Assembly (NCBI GenBank): GCA_023413015.1
Contig: JAEZQR010000138.1
Span: 1 to 29,643 of the forward strand
Direction: 5' to 3'
Source: Pseudomonadota bacterium
Lineage (GTDB): Bacteria > Pseudomonadota > Alphaproteobacteria > Sphingomonadales > Sphingomonadaceae
DNA length: 29,643 nucleotides
Shown here one piece after another: positions 13,935-22,075 of the stretch (position 1 is the stretch's first letter; the number at the start of each line of letters is the position of its first letter). Made by a program: the position numbers and the translations under genes. The notes below the pieces were generated by a model, which saw nothing but the letters and a program-made list of their open reading frames with translations, was not told the origin of the DNA and did not search any database.

Positions 13935-15872
13935 TTGAGTCCCCGCTTCGTCAACAAGTTCGCCAAGATGGCTCTGCCGATTATAGGTGGATGCTGCGTT
14001 TTCGCCAATGCGGCTGCAGCACAAGCCCAGGCGAACGGTCGGGCGCTCGAGCAGGCGTCCGACGCTTTCGGCGTCCGGATCGGCGTCGAGCAGATCGGCC
14101 TCTACTCGGAATCGCAGGTCCGCGGGCTGAGCCTTCAGGATGCCGGCAATTACCGTTTGGGCGGCGCCTATTTCATTCGGGCGGGAGCGCTTATCGATCC
14201 GATCCTCGGCGGGGTCGTCACGCGCGTCGGTTTCAATGCGCTTGAGTTCGACTTTCCCTCGCCGAGCGGTGTCGTCGAATATCGGCTGCGCTCTCCATTC
14301 GAGTTCAGGGGGATGTCAGTCGAGCTGACCGCCCAGGAATATGGCGGCCGTTTCCTTGAGGCGGTCACCTCCCTAACGGTCGAGCCTGACCGGCTTGGTC
14401 TCCTCATGGGCGCTGCGTTCAGCCATTTCGTCCATTCGTCGGACTACATAGGTAAGCATTACCGGTTCGGCAGCGTGGGAGAATGGCGTCCGAATGAAAA
14501 CACACGGTTGATGGCTTTCGGCAGCATCAACGACTTCGATTTCGAGGGCAGCTACGCGGTAGCCGCGATCGACAGCGAACTCCCGCCGCCACTGCCCCAT
14601 CCCAACCGTTACGTTCCGCGATGGGGTGATCACGATGGCCAGGACATCAACGGCGGGATTATCGCAACCGTTCAGCCACAGGGCGATCTCACCGTTCGCG
14701 CGGCGGCGATCTATTCCAGGCTCGAGCTGGACGACAGCGAGTTCGTCAACATCTCGCTCGACCGCAACGGTCGAGGTCGGGCGACCATCATCAGCAATCG
14801 CCCGCGCAACGTCGATGCGCTGGCAGCCTCGCTCGGTGCGAGCTGGAGCCATGCACCGGGTCGCCGGGTCTTTGGTGAAGTGCGGTTCCGCTCGAGCCGG
14901 AACGCGTTCACGCCGGGAGTTGCCGTTCAAATCCCGTCCTTCGATCAGAGAATCGGGCTTACCGACAGCGATCCGCCGATATTGGCTGATCTCGATCAAA
15001 CCGTCGACCGGGCCGAGCAGGTGACGGCAGGTATCGGCTACGAGCTGTCGCTTTCAAGTCTTCGCCTGAAGGGAGGTGTCCAGTGGGCCGACTACCGCCG
15101 CACGTTCAGCCCGCCCGACGCTGAGGCCACGGCGTCGAGCAAGTCGCCCCTCCTTTATGATCTGTCCGCCGTTGCGGCGCTCGGTTCGAGATCGACGCTT
15201 TTCGCGACATTCACGCGCGGGCTCGAAGATGCAGGTGTCGCACCCAACAATGCCATCAATCGCAACGAGGTCATGCCGGCGATCGTCGCGACGCAGTACG
15301 AGATCGGCCTTCGGCAGCGACTGGGCGACAGCCTTACGCTGGTCACGTCGGCCTTTTCGATTGAGAAGCCGGCGGCCGTATTCGATACGGCGGGCGTGTA
15401 CAGCCTTTCGGGCGATCTCCGTCATCGCGGTCTGGAGGCTTCGCTCGCCGGACAGCTAACGCAGGGCCTTCGGCTCCTAGCTGGCGTGACCTATCTCGAT
15501 GCCGAGCGAGCAGGCGAGCGCGTAAGCCTGGGCGAGATTTCGAAAGAGATACCGGGCATCTCCCGCTATCAGGGACTTGCGGGGTTGGTCTGGTCGGTGC
15601 CGGGTATCGAAGGACTCTCGCTCGACGGGCAAATCACCCATTGGAGCTCGCGCCGCGTCCGCTCGGATCGCGATCTGCGAGCGCCGGACTATACGACCGT
15701 CGGGGTCGGCGCGCTGTACAACTTCAACGTCGGCGAAACGGCGATGACATTGCGCCTGCGGATCAACAATCTCTTCGATACCGACGCTTGGGTCGCCCTG
15801 CGCTCCGAGACGTTGGACCGGGTGGGCCGACGCGGTGTACGCCTAAGTCTCAGGATCCGTAGGAATGGCTGA
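13935..15872 (+). CDS. TonB-dependent receptor-like outer-membrane protein
   Basis: The protein has 645 residues from TTG 13935. A signal peptide is clear (MSPRFVNKFAKMALPIIGGCCVFANAAAAQAQA). Residues about 45-140 resemble a plug domain (GVRIGVEQIGLYSESQVRGLSLQDAGNYRLGGAYF). The rest alternates short polar and hydrophobic strands, ending with the familiar INNLFDTDAW and a final strand GVRLSLRIRR. It should take up a substrate across the outer membrane using TonB energy. I see no clear TonB box, and the barrel is shorter than many TBDRs. The frame is open far upstream to 13227 but that part is antisense to the regulator gene. The divergent sensor-regulator suggests uptake is controlled by a periplasmic signal. 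The substrate is unknown. Confidence 0.8.
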   Translation: MSPRFVNKFAKMALPIIGGCCVFANAAAAQAQANGRALEQASDAFGVRIGVEQIGLYSESQVRGLSLQDAGNYRLGGAYFIRAGALIDPILGGVVTRVGFNALEFDFPSPSGVVEYRLRSPFEFRGMSVELTAQEYGGRFLEAVTSLTVEPDRLGLLMGAAFSHFVHSSDYIGKHYRFGSVGEWRPNENTRLMAFGSINDFDFEGSYAVAAIDSELPPPLPHPNRYVPRWGDHDGQDINGGIIATVQPQGDLTVRAAAIYSRLELDDSEFVNISLDRNGRGRATIISNRPRNVDALAASLGASWSHAPGRRVFGEVRFRSSRNAFTPGVAVQIPSFDQRIGLTDSDPPILADLDQTVDRAEQVTAGIGYELSLSSLRLKGGVQWADYRRTFSPPDAEATASSKSPLLYDLSAVAALGSRSTLFATFTRGLEDAGVAPNNAINRNEVMPAIVATQYEIGLRQRLGDSLTLVTSAFSIEKPAAVFDTAGVYSLSGDLRHRGLEASLAGQLTQGLRLLAGVTYLDAERAGERVSLGEISKEIPGISRYQGLAGLVWSVPGIEGLSLDGQITHWSSRRVRSDRDLRAPDYTTVGVGALYNFNVGETAMTLRLRINNLFDTDAWVALRSETLDRVGRRGVRLSLRIRRNG

Positions 15873-16210
15873 CCCATAGAAGGCGCGCCCCTAAGGCGAT
15901 GTTGGGGCTGCAGCACGCCGACAGGCGATGCGCCGAGAGGCTCTGCCGGTTCCGACATGCCCGTCCGCGAGCCCGTGGCGCTAAGGGGCATCGTTCCCGG
16001 CCCCAGCATCCGTAGCGAATTTGACGGCGTCCGCGCTCCGGGCTCACAATATACTGCATCCCGGCTGGTGCCTGTCGCCGGAGAGTAGCCGGGCGCGCCG
16101 GAGCGTGGTTCCGACCGCCAAGGGCCCGCGAGAACAGGTGCGACGTTGATAGGCGGCGACTTGTGCGCAAATGGTTTCATTTGTAACTAATTCGGGCAAG
16201 GAGATCGCCG
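15873..16210 (+). other. Intergenic region upstream of the homogentisate dioxygenase-family gene
   Basis: These 338 bases contain no credible gene; minus-strand frames crossing it are low-complexity shadows. CCCGGCT (16060-16066) and AGCCGGG (16087-16093) form a perfect 7-bp inverted repeat with a 20-nt spacer, lacking a U-tract. Near the gene lies a separate AT-rich palindrome at 16168-16183. A TTGATA at 16146 could be a -35 element, but no convincing -10 partner is seen. Confidence 0.4.
16168..16183. promoter_or_regulatory. AT-rich palindrome, candidate repressor operator
   Basis: CAAAT (16168-16172) and ATTTG (16179-16183) flank GGTTTC. The element is about 28 bases before ATG 16211 and is the most AT-rich point of the gap. 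Its size and position fit a MarR-type operator overlapping the promoter, but no regulator gene is adjacent. Confidence 0.35.
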
Positions 16211-17341
16211 ATGGCCCGTCGCTACATCAACTTCCCGAAGGTCGAGGGGGAGGCGTCGCGCCAAGCCCATGCCGACCTACCGCAAGGCACCTACGAGCGC
16301 GAGATGTCGAAGGAGGGGTTCTTCGGTCCCGCCGCCTTCTTCTACCACCGCAATCCGCCGACCGGCTGGACCGATTTCGAGGGGCCGCTGGCACCGCGTG
16401 CGTTTGATCTGGTGCGGATCAACGAGGCGCAGGCCTCGCCGTGGGATGCGCCGGTGATCCTGCACAACAACGCGACTGAGATGCGCCTCTGGCGGCTGGC
16501 CGAGGCGATGCCGGCGCTCGCGCGCAACGGCGACGGCGACCAGCTGCTGTTCGTGCATCTGGGCGCGGGCGAGCTCTACTGCGACTTCGGGCACCTGAGC
16601 CTCGTGAAGGGCGACTATGTCGTGATCCCGCGCGGCACGATGTGGCGGATCGAGCCTTCCGAGCCAATGACGCTGTTCACAATTGAGGCCACCAATTCGA
16701 GCTTCACGCTGCCGGACAAGGGGCTGCTCGGGCCGCACGCGATCTTCGATCCCGCCATGCTCGACACGCCGGCGATCGACGAGGCGTTCCGATCGCAGCA
16801 GGGCGATGGCGAGACGCGCGTCGCGGTCAAGAAGCGCAAGCGGGTGAGCTGGATGACCTATCCGTTCAATCCGCTCGACGCGGTCGGCTGGCACGGCGAG
16901 CTGTCGGTGGCGCGGCTGAACGTGAAGGATATCCGGCCGGTGATGAGCCACCGCTACCACCTGCCGCCCTCCGCGCATACGACGTTCCTCGCCGACCGCT
17001 TTGTCGTCTGCACCTTCGCACCGCGCCCGTTCGAGACCGATCCGGGCGCGATCAAGGTGCCGTTCTTCCACAACAACGACGATTACGACGAGGTGCTGTT
17101 CTACCATGACGGCGACTTCTTCAGCCGCGACAACATCCATCCCGGCATGATGACGCTGCACCCGTCAGGCTTCACGCACGGGCCGCACCCGAAGGCGCTC
17201 ACTCGCATGTTCGAGCAACCGAAAGCGATGACGGATGAGTATGCCGTGATGATCGACACGCGCGACCCGTTGGAAGTCGGCGAGCCGGCGGCTAACGTCG
17301 AATGGACCGAGTACAAGAATAGCTGGAAAGCGAAGCCCTGA
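16211..17341 (+). CDS. hmgA: Homogentisate 1,2-dioxygenase-family cupin protein
   Basis: Homogentisate dioxygenase opens the ring of homogentisate to maleylacetoacetate in tyrosine breakdown, using Fe2+ and O2. The protein has 376 residues, shorter than the roughly 430 of the classic enzyme, and matches the shorter bacterial branch. Residues about 110-155 are a cupin strand set (LLFVHLGAGELYCDFG, GDYVVIPRGTMWRIEP). The metal-site region at about 284-327 includes FFHNNDDYDEVLFYHDGDFF, then HPGMMTLHPSGFTHGPHP, providing His/Glu/His-type ligands. An SD (AAGGAG) lies 7-8 nt before the ATG. Its stop overlaps the next ATG (TGATG), coupling it to the formaldehyde dehydrogenase gene. The family call is firm; that homogentisate is the true substrate is less certain. 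Confidence 0.82.
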   Translation: MARRYINFPKVEGEASRQAHADLPQGTYEREMSKEGFFGPAAFFYHRNPPTGWTDFEGPLAPRAFDLVRINEAQASPWDAPVILHNNATEMRLWRLAEAMPALARNGDGDQLLFVHLGAGELYCDFGHLSLVKGDYVVIPRGTMWRIEPSEPMTLFTIEATNSSFTLPDKGLLGPHAIFDPAMLDTPAIDEAFRSQQGDGETRVAVKKRKRVSWMTYPFNPLDAVGWHGELSVARLNVKDIRPVMSHRYHLPPSAHTTFLADRFVVCTFAPRPFETDPGAIKVPFFHNNDDYDEVLFYHDGDFFSRDNIHPGMMTLHPSGFTHGPHPKALTRMFEQPKAMTDEYAVMIDTRDPLEVGEPAANVEWTEYKNSWKAKP

Positions 17342-18450
17342 TGAAGACGCGTGCCGCCGTTGCGTTCGAGGCAAAGAAGCCGCTGGAGATCATCGAAGTC
17401 GACCTCGAAGGTCCGAAGGCGGGCGAGGTGATGGTCGAGATCAAGGCGACCGGCATCTGCCACACCGACGCCTACACGCTCGACGGGTTCGATTCGGAAG
17501 GCATCTTCCCGTCGATCCTCGGTCACGAGGGCGCAGGCGTGGTGGTCGAGGTCGGCCCAGGTGTCACCAGCGTGAAGCCGGGCGACCATGTGATCCCGCT
17601 GTACACGCCCGAATGTCGGCAGTGTAAGTCGTGCCTTTCCGGCAAGACCAACCTGTGCACCGCGATCCGCGCCACGCAGGGCAAGGGGCTGATGCCCGAC
17701 GGGACGACGCGGTTCAGCTACAAGGGGCAGCCGATCTACCATTACATGGGCTGCTCGACCTTCTCGAACTACACGGTTCTGCCCGAGATCGCGGTGGCGA
17801 AGATTCGCGAGGACGCGCCGTTCCAGTCGACCTGTTACATCGGCTGCGGCGTGACCACCGGTGTCGGCGCGGTAGTGAAGACGGCGAAGGTCGAGCCGGG
17901 CGCCAACTGCATCGTGTTCGGGCTGGGCGGCATTGGCCTCAACGTCATCCAGGGGCTGAAGATGGTCGGCGCCGACATGATTATCGGCGTCGATATCAAC
18001 TCGTCGAAGGAGGAGTGGGGACGCCGCTTCGGCATGACCCACTTCGTCAATCCGACCGAGGTTTCAGGCGATCTGGTCGCTCATCTTGTCGAGCTGACGG
18101 GCGGCGGCGCGGACTATACCTTCGACTGCACCGGCAACACGGCCGTCATGCGTACGGCGCTCGAAGCCTGCCATCGCGGTTGGGGCGAGAGTGTCATCAT
18201 CGGTGTGGCCGAGGCCGGCAAGGAGATTTCGACGCGGCCGTTCCAGCTGGTCACCGGGCGCGTATGGAAGGGCTCGGCGTTCGGCGGCGCCAAGGGCCGC
18301 ACCGACGTGCCGAAGATCGTCGACTGGTACATGAACGGGAAGATCGAGATCGACCCGATGATCACCCATGTCCTGCCGCTCGAACGCATCAACGAGGCTT
18401 TCGACCTGATGCACGAGGGCAAGAGCATCCGGAGCGTGGTGGTCTACTGA
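17341..18450 (+). CDS. frmA: S-(hydroxymethyl)glutathione dehydrogenase / class III alcohol dehydrogenase
   Basis: It oxidises the formaldehyde-glutathione adduct to S-formylglutathione with NAD+, and can reduce S-nitrosoglutathione. The protein has 369 residues, exactly the class III size. The catalytic zinc ligands are Cys40 (TGICHTDAY), His62 with Glu63 (LGHEGAG) and Cys169 (CYIGCGVTTGVG). The structural zinc ligands are Cys92, Cys95, Cys98 and Cys106. The NAD loop is FGLGGIGLNV near 194-203. The usual partner S-formylglutathione hydrolase is not next to it; a convergent lipoprotein gene follows 19 bases on. It is coupled to the upstream cupin dioxygenase by a one-base overlap, an unusual pairing. 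Confidence 0.96.
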   Translation: MKTRAAVAFEAKKPLEIIEVDLEGPKAGEVMVEIKATGICHTDAYTLDGFDSEGIFPSILGHEGAGVVVEVGPGVTSVKPGDHVIPLYTPECRQCKSCLSGKTNLCTAIRATQGKGLMPDGTTRFSYKGQPIYHYMGCSTFSNYTVLPEIAVAKIREDAPFQSTCYIGCGVTTGVGAVVKTAKVEPGANCIVFGLGGIGLNVIQGLKMVGADMIIGVDINSSKEEWGRRFGMTHFVNPTEVSGDLVAHLVELTGGGADYTFDCTGNTAVMRTALEACHRGWGESVIIGVAEAGKEISTRPFQLVTGRVWKGSAFGGAKGRTDVPKIVDWYMNGKIEIDPMITHVLPLERINEAFDLMHEGKSIRSVVVY

Positions 18451-18469
18451 TACCGGGAGCCGGCGTGCC

Positions 18470-19075
18470 CTAGCTGCCGGTGACCCAGTCGGCGACCTCC
18501 TCGGCGACCTTGTTGGCGGCGGTGTTGAGCGCAGCGCCCACGGTAGTGGGGTCTTGCGCGGCGACAGGCTGCGTCGCCTCGAAGCGTCGGGCTGCGAGCG
18601 CCTGACTGTCGGCACCGGTAAGCAGTGCATCGTAGCGGACGCGGACTTGCGGCGTGCCGCGCACGTCGAGGCCGAACTCCAGCAATTGGCCATTGAGTCG
18701 ACGAGCCGCAGGCACGCTCGACTGATGATCGCTGAGGACCAGAAGGCCGCCGCGCGCGCCGATCGTATCAGCGAGCAGGTGCTGGAACAGCTCCGAGGGC
18801 TGCTCGATCCAGTTGGCAGCCTTGAGATATTGGATCTCGGTGTCGCTTACCGTTACCGGAAGCCGCAGCGTCTGGAGGGCGCCCGGCACCGAAGGTTCGT
18901 CGATCAGCAGCGTGCGCGTGGGATCGGCTGTCTGAGCTGGTGTAGCGGCGGGATTCGATCGCAGCGTCAGCAGGGCATCGGGTGGGGTGTCGTTACCACC
19001 GATCTGTACCAGCGGACCGCAGGCGGCGAGAGCCAGCGACGCAGCGACGAGGCTAGCAAGAGCGCGCGGGATCAT
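18470..19075 (-). CDS. ABC-type transport auxiliary lipoprotein (PqiC-like) of the MCE operon
   Basis: The protein has 201 residues with a lipoprotein signal peptide: basic start, hydrophobic stretch, lipobox LAAC with lipidated Cys19. The mature part (LLIDEPSVPGALQTLRLPVT, IQYLKAANWIEQPSELFQHLL, RRLNGQLLEFGLDVRG) follows the ABC_trans_aux pattern. There, a periplasmic lipoprotein partners an MCE transporter. The second residue after the lipidated Cys is Pro rather than Asp, so outer-membrane sorting is likely. Its ATG overlaps the stop of the MCE gene by four bases (ATGA). It is the last gene of the operon. Confidence 0.85.
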   Translation of the reverse strand: MIPRALASLVAASLALAACGPLVQIGGNDTPPDALLTLRSNPAATPAQTADPTRTLLIDEPSVPGALQTLRLPVTVSDTEIQYLKAANWIEQPSELFQHLLADTIGARGGLLVLSDHQSSVPAARRLNGQLLEFGLDVRGTPQVRVRYDALLTGADSQALAARRFEATQPVAAQDPTTVGAALNTAANKVAEEVADWVTGS

Positions 19076-20022
19076 CGGTTCTTCTCCGGCTGATAGTCGG
19101 GCAGGCGGCGGCCGCCGACGAGTGCACCCGCCGGATCCTCGTCGAGCTTGGCAGCAACGGCGCCCAACGAGTTGGTGACGTCGCGGAGGTCACGCACGAG
19201 CTGGCCGATCTCGGGCACCGTCTGGGTGCTGAATGCCTTGATCCCGGGCTGTGCGGCGTTGGCGGTCGTTTCAACGGCGGCGAGCGTCTGATCGGCGCGG
19301 CGGATCGTCTGGCGCAGGTCGGCGACGAGCGGGCGGCCTTCCTGATCGAGGAGGGTGCTGGTCGAGTCGGCCAGCCGGCCGACCTTGTCGGCCGCCAAGC
19401 CAAGCTCGCGCACGCTGAAGCGCGCTTCGGCCACGGTCGCCGCGATCTCATCCGAGCGGTTGGCAAAAGCACCGCTGATGCGATCGGCGTTCGCGAGGAT
19501 GCCCGAGATGGAGCGCTGGTTTCGCTCGTCGAGCAGCTCGCTGAGGCGTGCGGTAAGGTTGCTCACGCGTTCGAGAAGCTCGGGCGCGCTCGACAGCAGC
19601 TGACCGAGCGCGCCGGGCTTGGTGGGGATCACGGGCACGCCGAAGGGGCCTTTTTCCGTGATCGGTGGGGCGCCGCGGATCGCACCGTCGAGCTGGACGA
19701 TCGACACCCCGGTGAAGCCGACGCTCGCGAGCGTCGCGGTGGTACCCTGAAGGATAGGCACCTCCTCGTCGACTTGGATACGGACGCGCACGAACTCCGG
19801 GTTCTGCGGCATCAGGCGGATTTCCTTGACGGCACCGACCGGTACGCCCGAGAATTGCACCTGGCTGCCGACATTCAGGCCACCGACATCCTTGAAGAAG
19901 ATGTCGTACTGCTTCTGCTCGCGCGGGCTGACCTGAGATAGCCACAGGATGAAGCCGAACAGTGCCACCACGAGCGCGAGCACGACGGCACCGACGAGGA
20001 CGTTGCTGCCCTTGGTTTCCAT
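19072..20022 (-). CDS. MCE-domain (MlaD-family) lipid transport protein
   Basis: The protein has 316 residues. One N-terminal membrane helix (VLVGAVVLALVVALFGFILWLS, residues about 8-29) is followed by the MCE domain. The MCE domain runs about 38-115 with DVGGLNVGSQVQFSGVPVGAVKEIRL and VGFTGVSIVQLDG. The long C-terminal half is predicted helical (LLSSAPELLERVSNLTARLSELL, VRELGLAADKVGRLADSTSTLLD). This coiled-coil region, absent in short MlaD, could build a tunnel or needle across the periplasm. It begins with a one-base overlap with the ATPase stop (TAATG) and ends with a four-base overlap with the lipoprotein start. It should hand phospholipids or another hydrophobic cargo to or from the permease. 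Confidence 0.93.
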   Translation of the reverse strand: METKGSNVLVGAVVLALVVALFGFILWLSQVSPREQKQYDIFFKDVGGLNVGSQVQFSGVPVGAVKEIRLMPQNPEFVRVRIQVDEEVPILQGTTATLASVGFTGVSIVQLDGAIRGAPPITEKGPFGVPVIPTKPGALGQLLSSAPELLERVSNLTARLSELLDERNQRSISGILANADRISGAFANRSDEIAATVAEARFSVRELGLAADKVGRLADSTSTLLDQEGRPLVADLRQTIRRADQTLAAVETTANAAQPGIKAFSTQTVPEIGQLVRDLRDVTNSLGAVAAKLDEDPAGALVGGRRLPDYQPEKNR

Positions 20023-20816
20023 TATCTCAGCCCTTCAGCCACCGTTGCGGCGGCTGCTCGCCCCCGGGGCCCGCGAAAATATTCCTGTACCCACGGATGA
20101 TCAAACTCCAGCAGTTCTGGAATCGTTCCGACCTTGAGCACCCGCCGGTCGGCCAGCACCGCGACGCGGTCGCAGATGGCGTAGAGGGTATCAAGATCGT
20201 GGGTAATGATGAACACGGTGAGCCCGAGCGCATCGCGCAGGCTGCGGATCAGCGTGTCGAAGGCGGCGGCGCCGATCGGATCGAGGCCGGCGGTCGGCTC
20301 GTCGAGGAACAGGAGCTGCGGATCGAGCGCGAGCGCGCGGGCGAGGCCGGCGCGCTTGCGCATGCCGCCCGACAGCTCGGATGGATATTTGGGCCCGGCT
20401 TCGGGGGGTAGGCCGACGAGCGCGATCTTGTACGCCGCGATCTCGTCCATCAGCGGCTCGTCGAGCTTGTAGAATTCGCGCAGCGGCACCTGGATGTTCT
20501 CGGCGACGGTAAGGCCGGAGAAGAGCGCGCCGTTCTGGAACAGCACGCCCCAGTGCCGGCGGAGGTCGACCGTCTCCTCCAGCGTCATGTGGAGCACGTC
20601 GTGCCCCAAGACATCGATCTCGCCGGCCTGCGGGTACTGGAGCCCGACGATCGAGCGCATCAGCACCGACTTGCCGGTGCCCGAGCCGCCGACCACGCCG
20701 AGGATCTCGCCGCGCCGGACCTCGAGATTGAGGTCCTCGTGCACGACCTGCGAGCCGAAGGCGTTGCGGAGGCCTTTGACCGAGATGACGGTGTCGCGCT
20801 CGATGGCGTGCTTCAT
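20022..20816 (-). CDS. MlaF-like ABC transporter ATPase
   Basis: The protein has 264 residues, typical of the MlaF group. Walker A is GGSGTGKS at 43-50. The Q-loop follows in GVLFQNGALFSGLTVAENI, the signature is LSGGMRKRAGLARAL, Walker B is LLFLDEPTAGLDP and the H-loop is ITHDLDT. LFQNGALFSGLTV and MRKRAGLARA are the MlaF/Ttg2A-type variants that separate it from ordinary importers. It powers MCE lipid transfer at the inner membrane. Its ATG overlaps the permease stop by four bases. Confidence 0.95.
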   Translation of the reverse strand: MKHAIERDTVISVKGLRNAFGSQVVHEDLNLEVRRGEILGVVGGSGTGKSVLMRSIVGLQYPQAGEIDVLGHDVLHMTLEETVDLRRHWGVLFQNGALFSGLTVAENIQVPLREFYKLDEPLMDEIAAYKIALVGLPPEAGPKYPSELSGGMRKRAGLARALALDPQLLFLDEPTAGLDPIGAAAFDTLIRSLRDALGLTVFIITHDLDTLYAICDRVAVLADRRVLKVGTIPELLEFDHPWVQEYFRGPRGRAAAATVAEGLR

Positions 20817-21940
20817 GTCCAGCCTAGCGCGGTGAAGAAGACGGCGAAGAAGGCGTCAAGCACGATCACGAGGAAGATCGACTGGACGACGGCGGCGGTG
20901 GTGCGCTGGCCGACCGACTCGGCGTTGCCGGTGACCTGCATGCCTTGGTAGCAGCCGGTCACCGAGATGATGAGGCCGAACACCGGGGCCTTGACGAGCG
21001 CGATCCAGAGATCGGTGATCGGCACCACTTCCTGGATGCGCTGGATGAAAGTGGTCGGTGGAATGGCGAGCGAGTACCAGGAGAACAGGCCGCCGCCGAA
21101 GATCGCCAGGATCGAGGCGTAGAAGGCCAGCAGCGGCATGACGAACGCGGTGGCGAGGACGCGCGGCAGCGTCAGCACCTCGGTCGGCGACAGGCCGATC
21201 GTGCGCATCGCATCCACTTCCTCGGCGAGCTTCATCGAGCCGATCTGCGCGGCAAACGCGCTTCCCGAGCGGCCCGCCACCATGATCGCGGTCATCAGCA
21301 CGCCGAGTTCGCGCGTGACCGAGCGGCCAACGAGATTGATCGTGAACACCTCCGCCCCGAACTGACGGAGCTGCACCGCGCCCTGCTGCGCGACGACAAT
21401 GCCGACAAGGAAGGACATCAGACCGACAATGCCGAGCGCATTGACGCCGACCACTTCCATCTGGCGGACGACTGCCGGCCAGCGGAACTTGCGGCGCGAT
21501 GCCAGGGTGCGGCCGATGGCGATCAGCGCATCGCCGAGGAAGGCGAGGAAGGCGCCGAACGTCTCCATCGCGGCGATGACGTAATTGCCGACCTGCGCCA
21601 GCCGCGCGACGATCGGATTGGTGCGGTCGGGGCGGATCTTGACCGGCCGGTCGTTCGCGCCGACCTGATCGATCAGCCGAAGCGTGTCTTCATCGGCGCC
21701 TTCGACGGTCGCGTGGACACCGGCCCGGGTCCAGTCGCGCAGGAGGCGATAGACGAGCCATGCGCCGGTGGTATCCATGCGGGTAACGGCCGAGACATCG
21801 ATGATCAGCGGTCGGTCGTCAGGCGTCAGGCTGCGCAAGGTACGTGCGATGTCGTTGACGCGCGCAACGGTCATCCGGCCGGCGAAGCGCAGGACGCGCG
21901 CGCCGTCGATGCTTTCCTCACGAAGCTCGCAGCTGTTCAT
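20813..21940 (-). CDS. MlaE-family permease fused to an N-terminal STAS domain
   Basis: The protein has 375 residues from ATG 21940. A GTG at 21961 would add seven residues (RHPPPP-rich); neither start has a clear SD, so this is undecided. Residues about 1-105 are a STAS domain (FAGRMTVARVNDIARTL, PLIIDVSAVTRMDTTGAWLVYRLL), equivalent to MlaB but fused here. The MlaE permease follows, with VGIVGLMSFLVGIVVAQQGAVQLRQFGAEVF and VTRELGVLMTAIMVAGRSGSAFAAQIGSM, the family's hallmark segments, and four or more membrane spans. It is the first gene of the MCE operon and is divergent from the CDP-alcohol phosphotransferase gene. The fusion pattern is known in other proteobacterial MCE systems. Confidence 0.93.
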   Translation of the reverse strand: MNSCELREESIDGARVLRFAGRMTVARVNDIARTLRSLTPDDRPLIIDVSAVTRMDTTGAWLVYRLLRDWTRAGVHATVEGADEDTLRLIDQVGANDRPVKIRPDRTNPIVARLAQVGNYVIAAMETFGAFLAFLGDALIAIGRTLASRRKFRWPAVVRQMEVVGVNALGIVGLMSFLVGIVVAQQGAVQLRQFGAEVFTINLVGRSVTRELGVLMTAIMVAGRSGSAFAAQIGSMKLAEEVDAMRTIGLSPTEVLTLPRVLATAFVMPLLAFYASILAIFGGGLFSWYSLAIPPTTFIQRIQEVVPITDLWIALVKAPVFGLIISVTGCYQGMQVTGNAESVGQRTTAAVVQSIFLVIVLDAFFAVFFTALGWT

Positions 21941-22075
21941 CGGCGGGGGAGGGTGGCGCACACGGTCATGTCAGGCAAGCAACAAACGCCCGGGACGCCG
22001 ATGCGTTGCCTCGATTGCTGCGGTGCAATGCCCCATCCTTAATTCCGCCACAGGCACACAGCTATTGGCGCCCAA

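Noticed and set aside
16060..16093. CCCGGCT/AGCCGGG inverted repeat as a terminator of the receptor gene.
   Set aside because: It lies about 190 bases past the stop, has a 20-nt spacer and no U-tract.
15689..16180. Minus-strand 163-codon frame across the gap before the dioxygenase gene.
   Set aside because: Low-complexity Pro/Arg/Ser-rich translation, largely antisense to the receptor gene; no start signal.
20945..22042. Plus-strand 365-codon frame opposite the MlaE permease.
   Set aside because: Asp/Arg/His-rich antisense translation typical of GC-rich membrane-protein genes.
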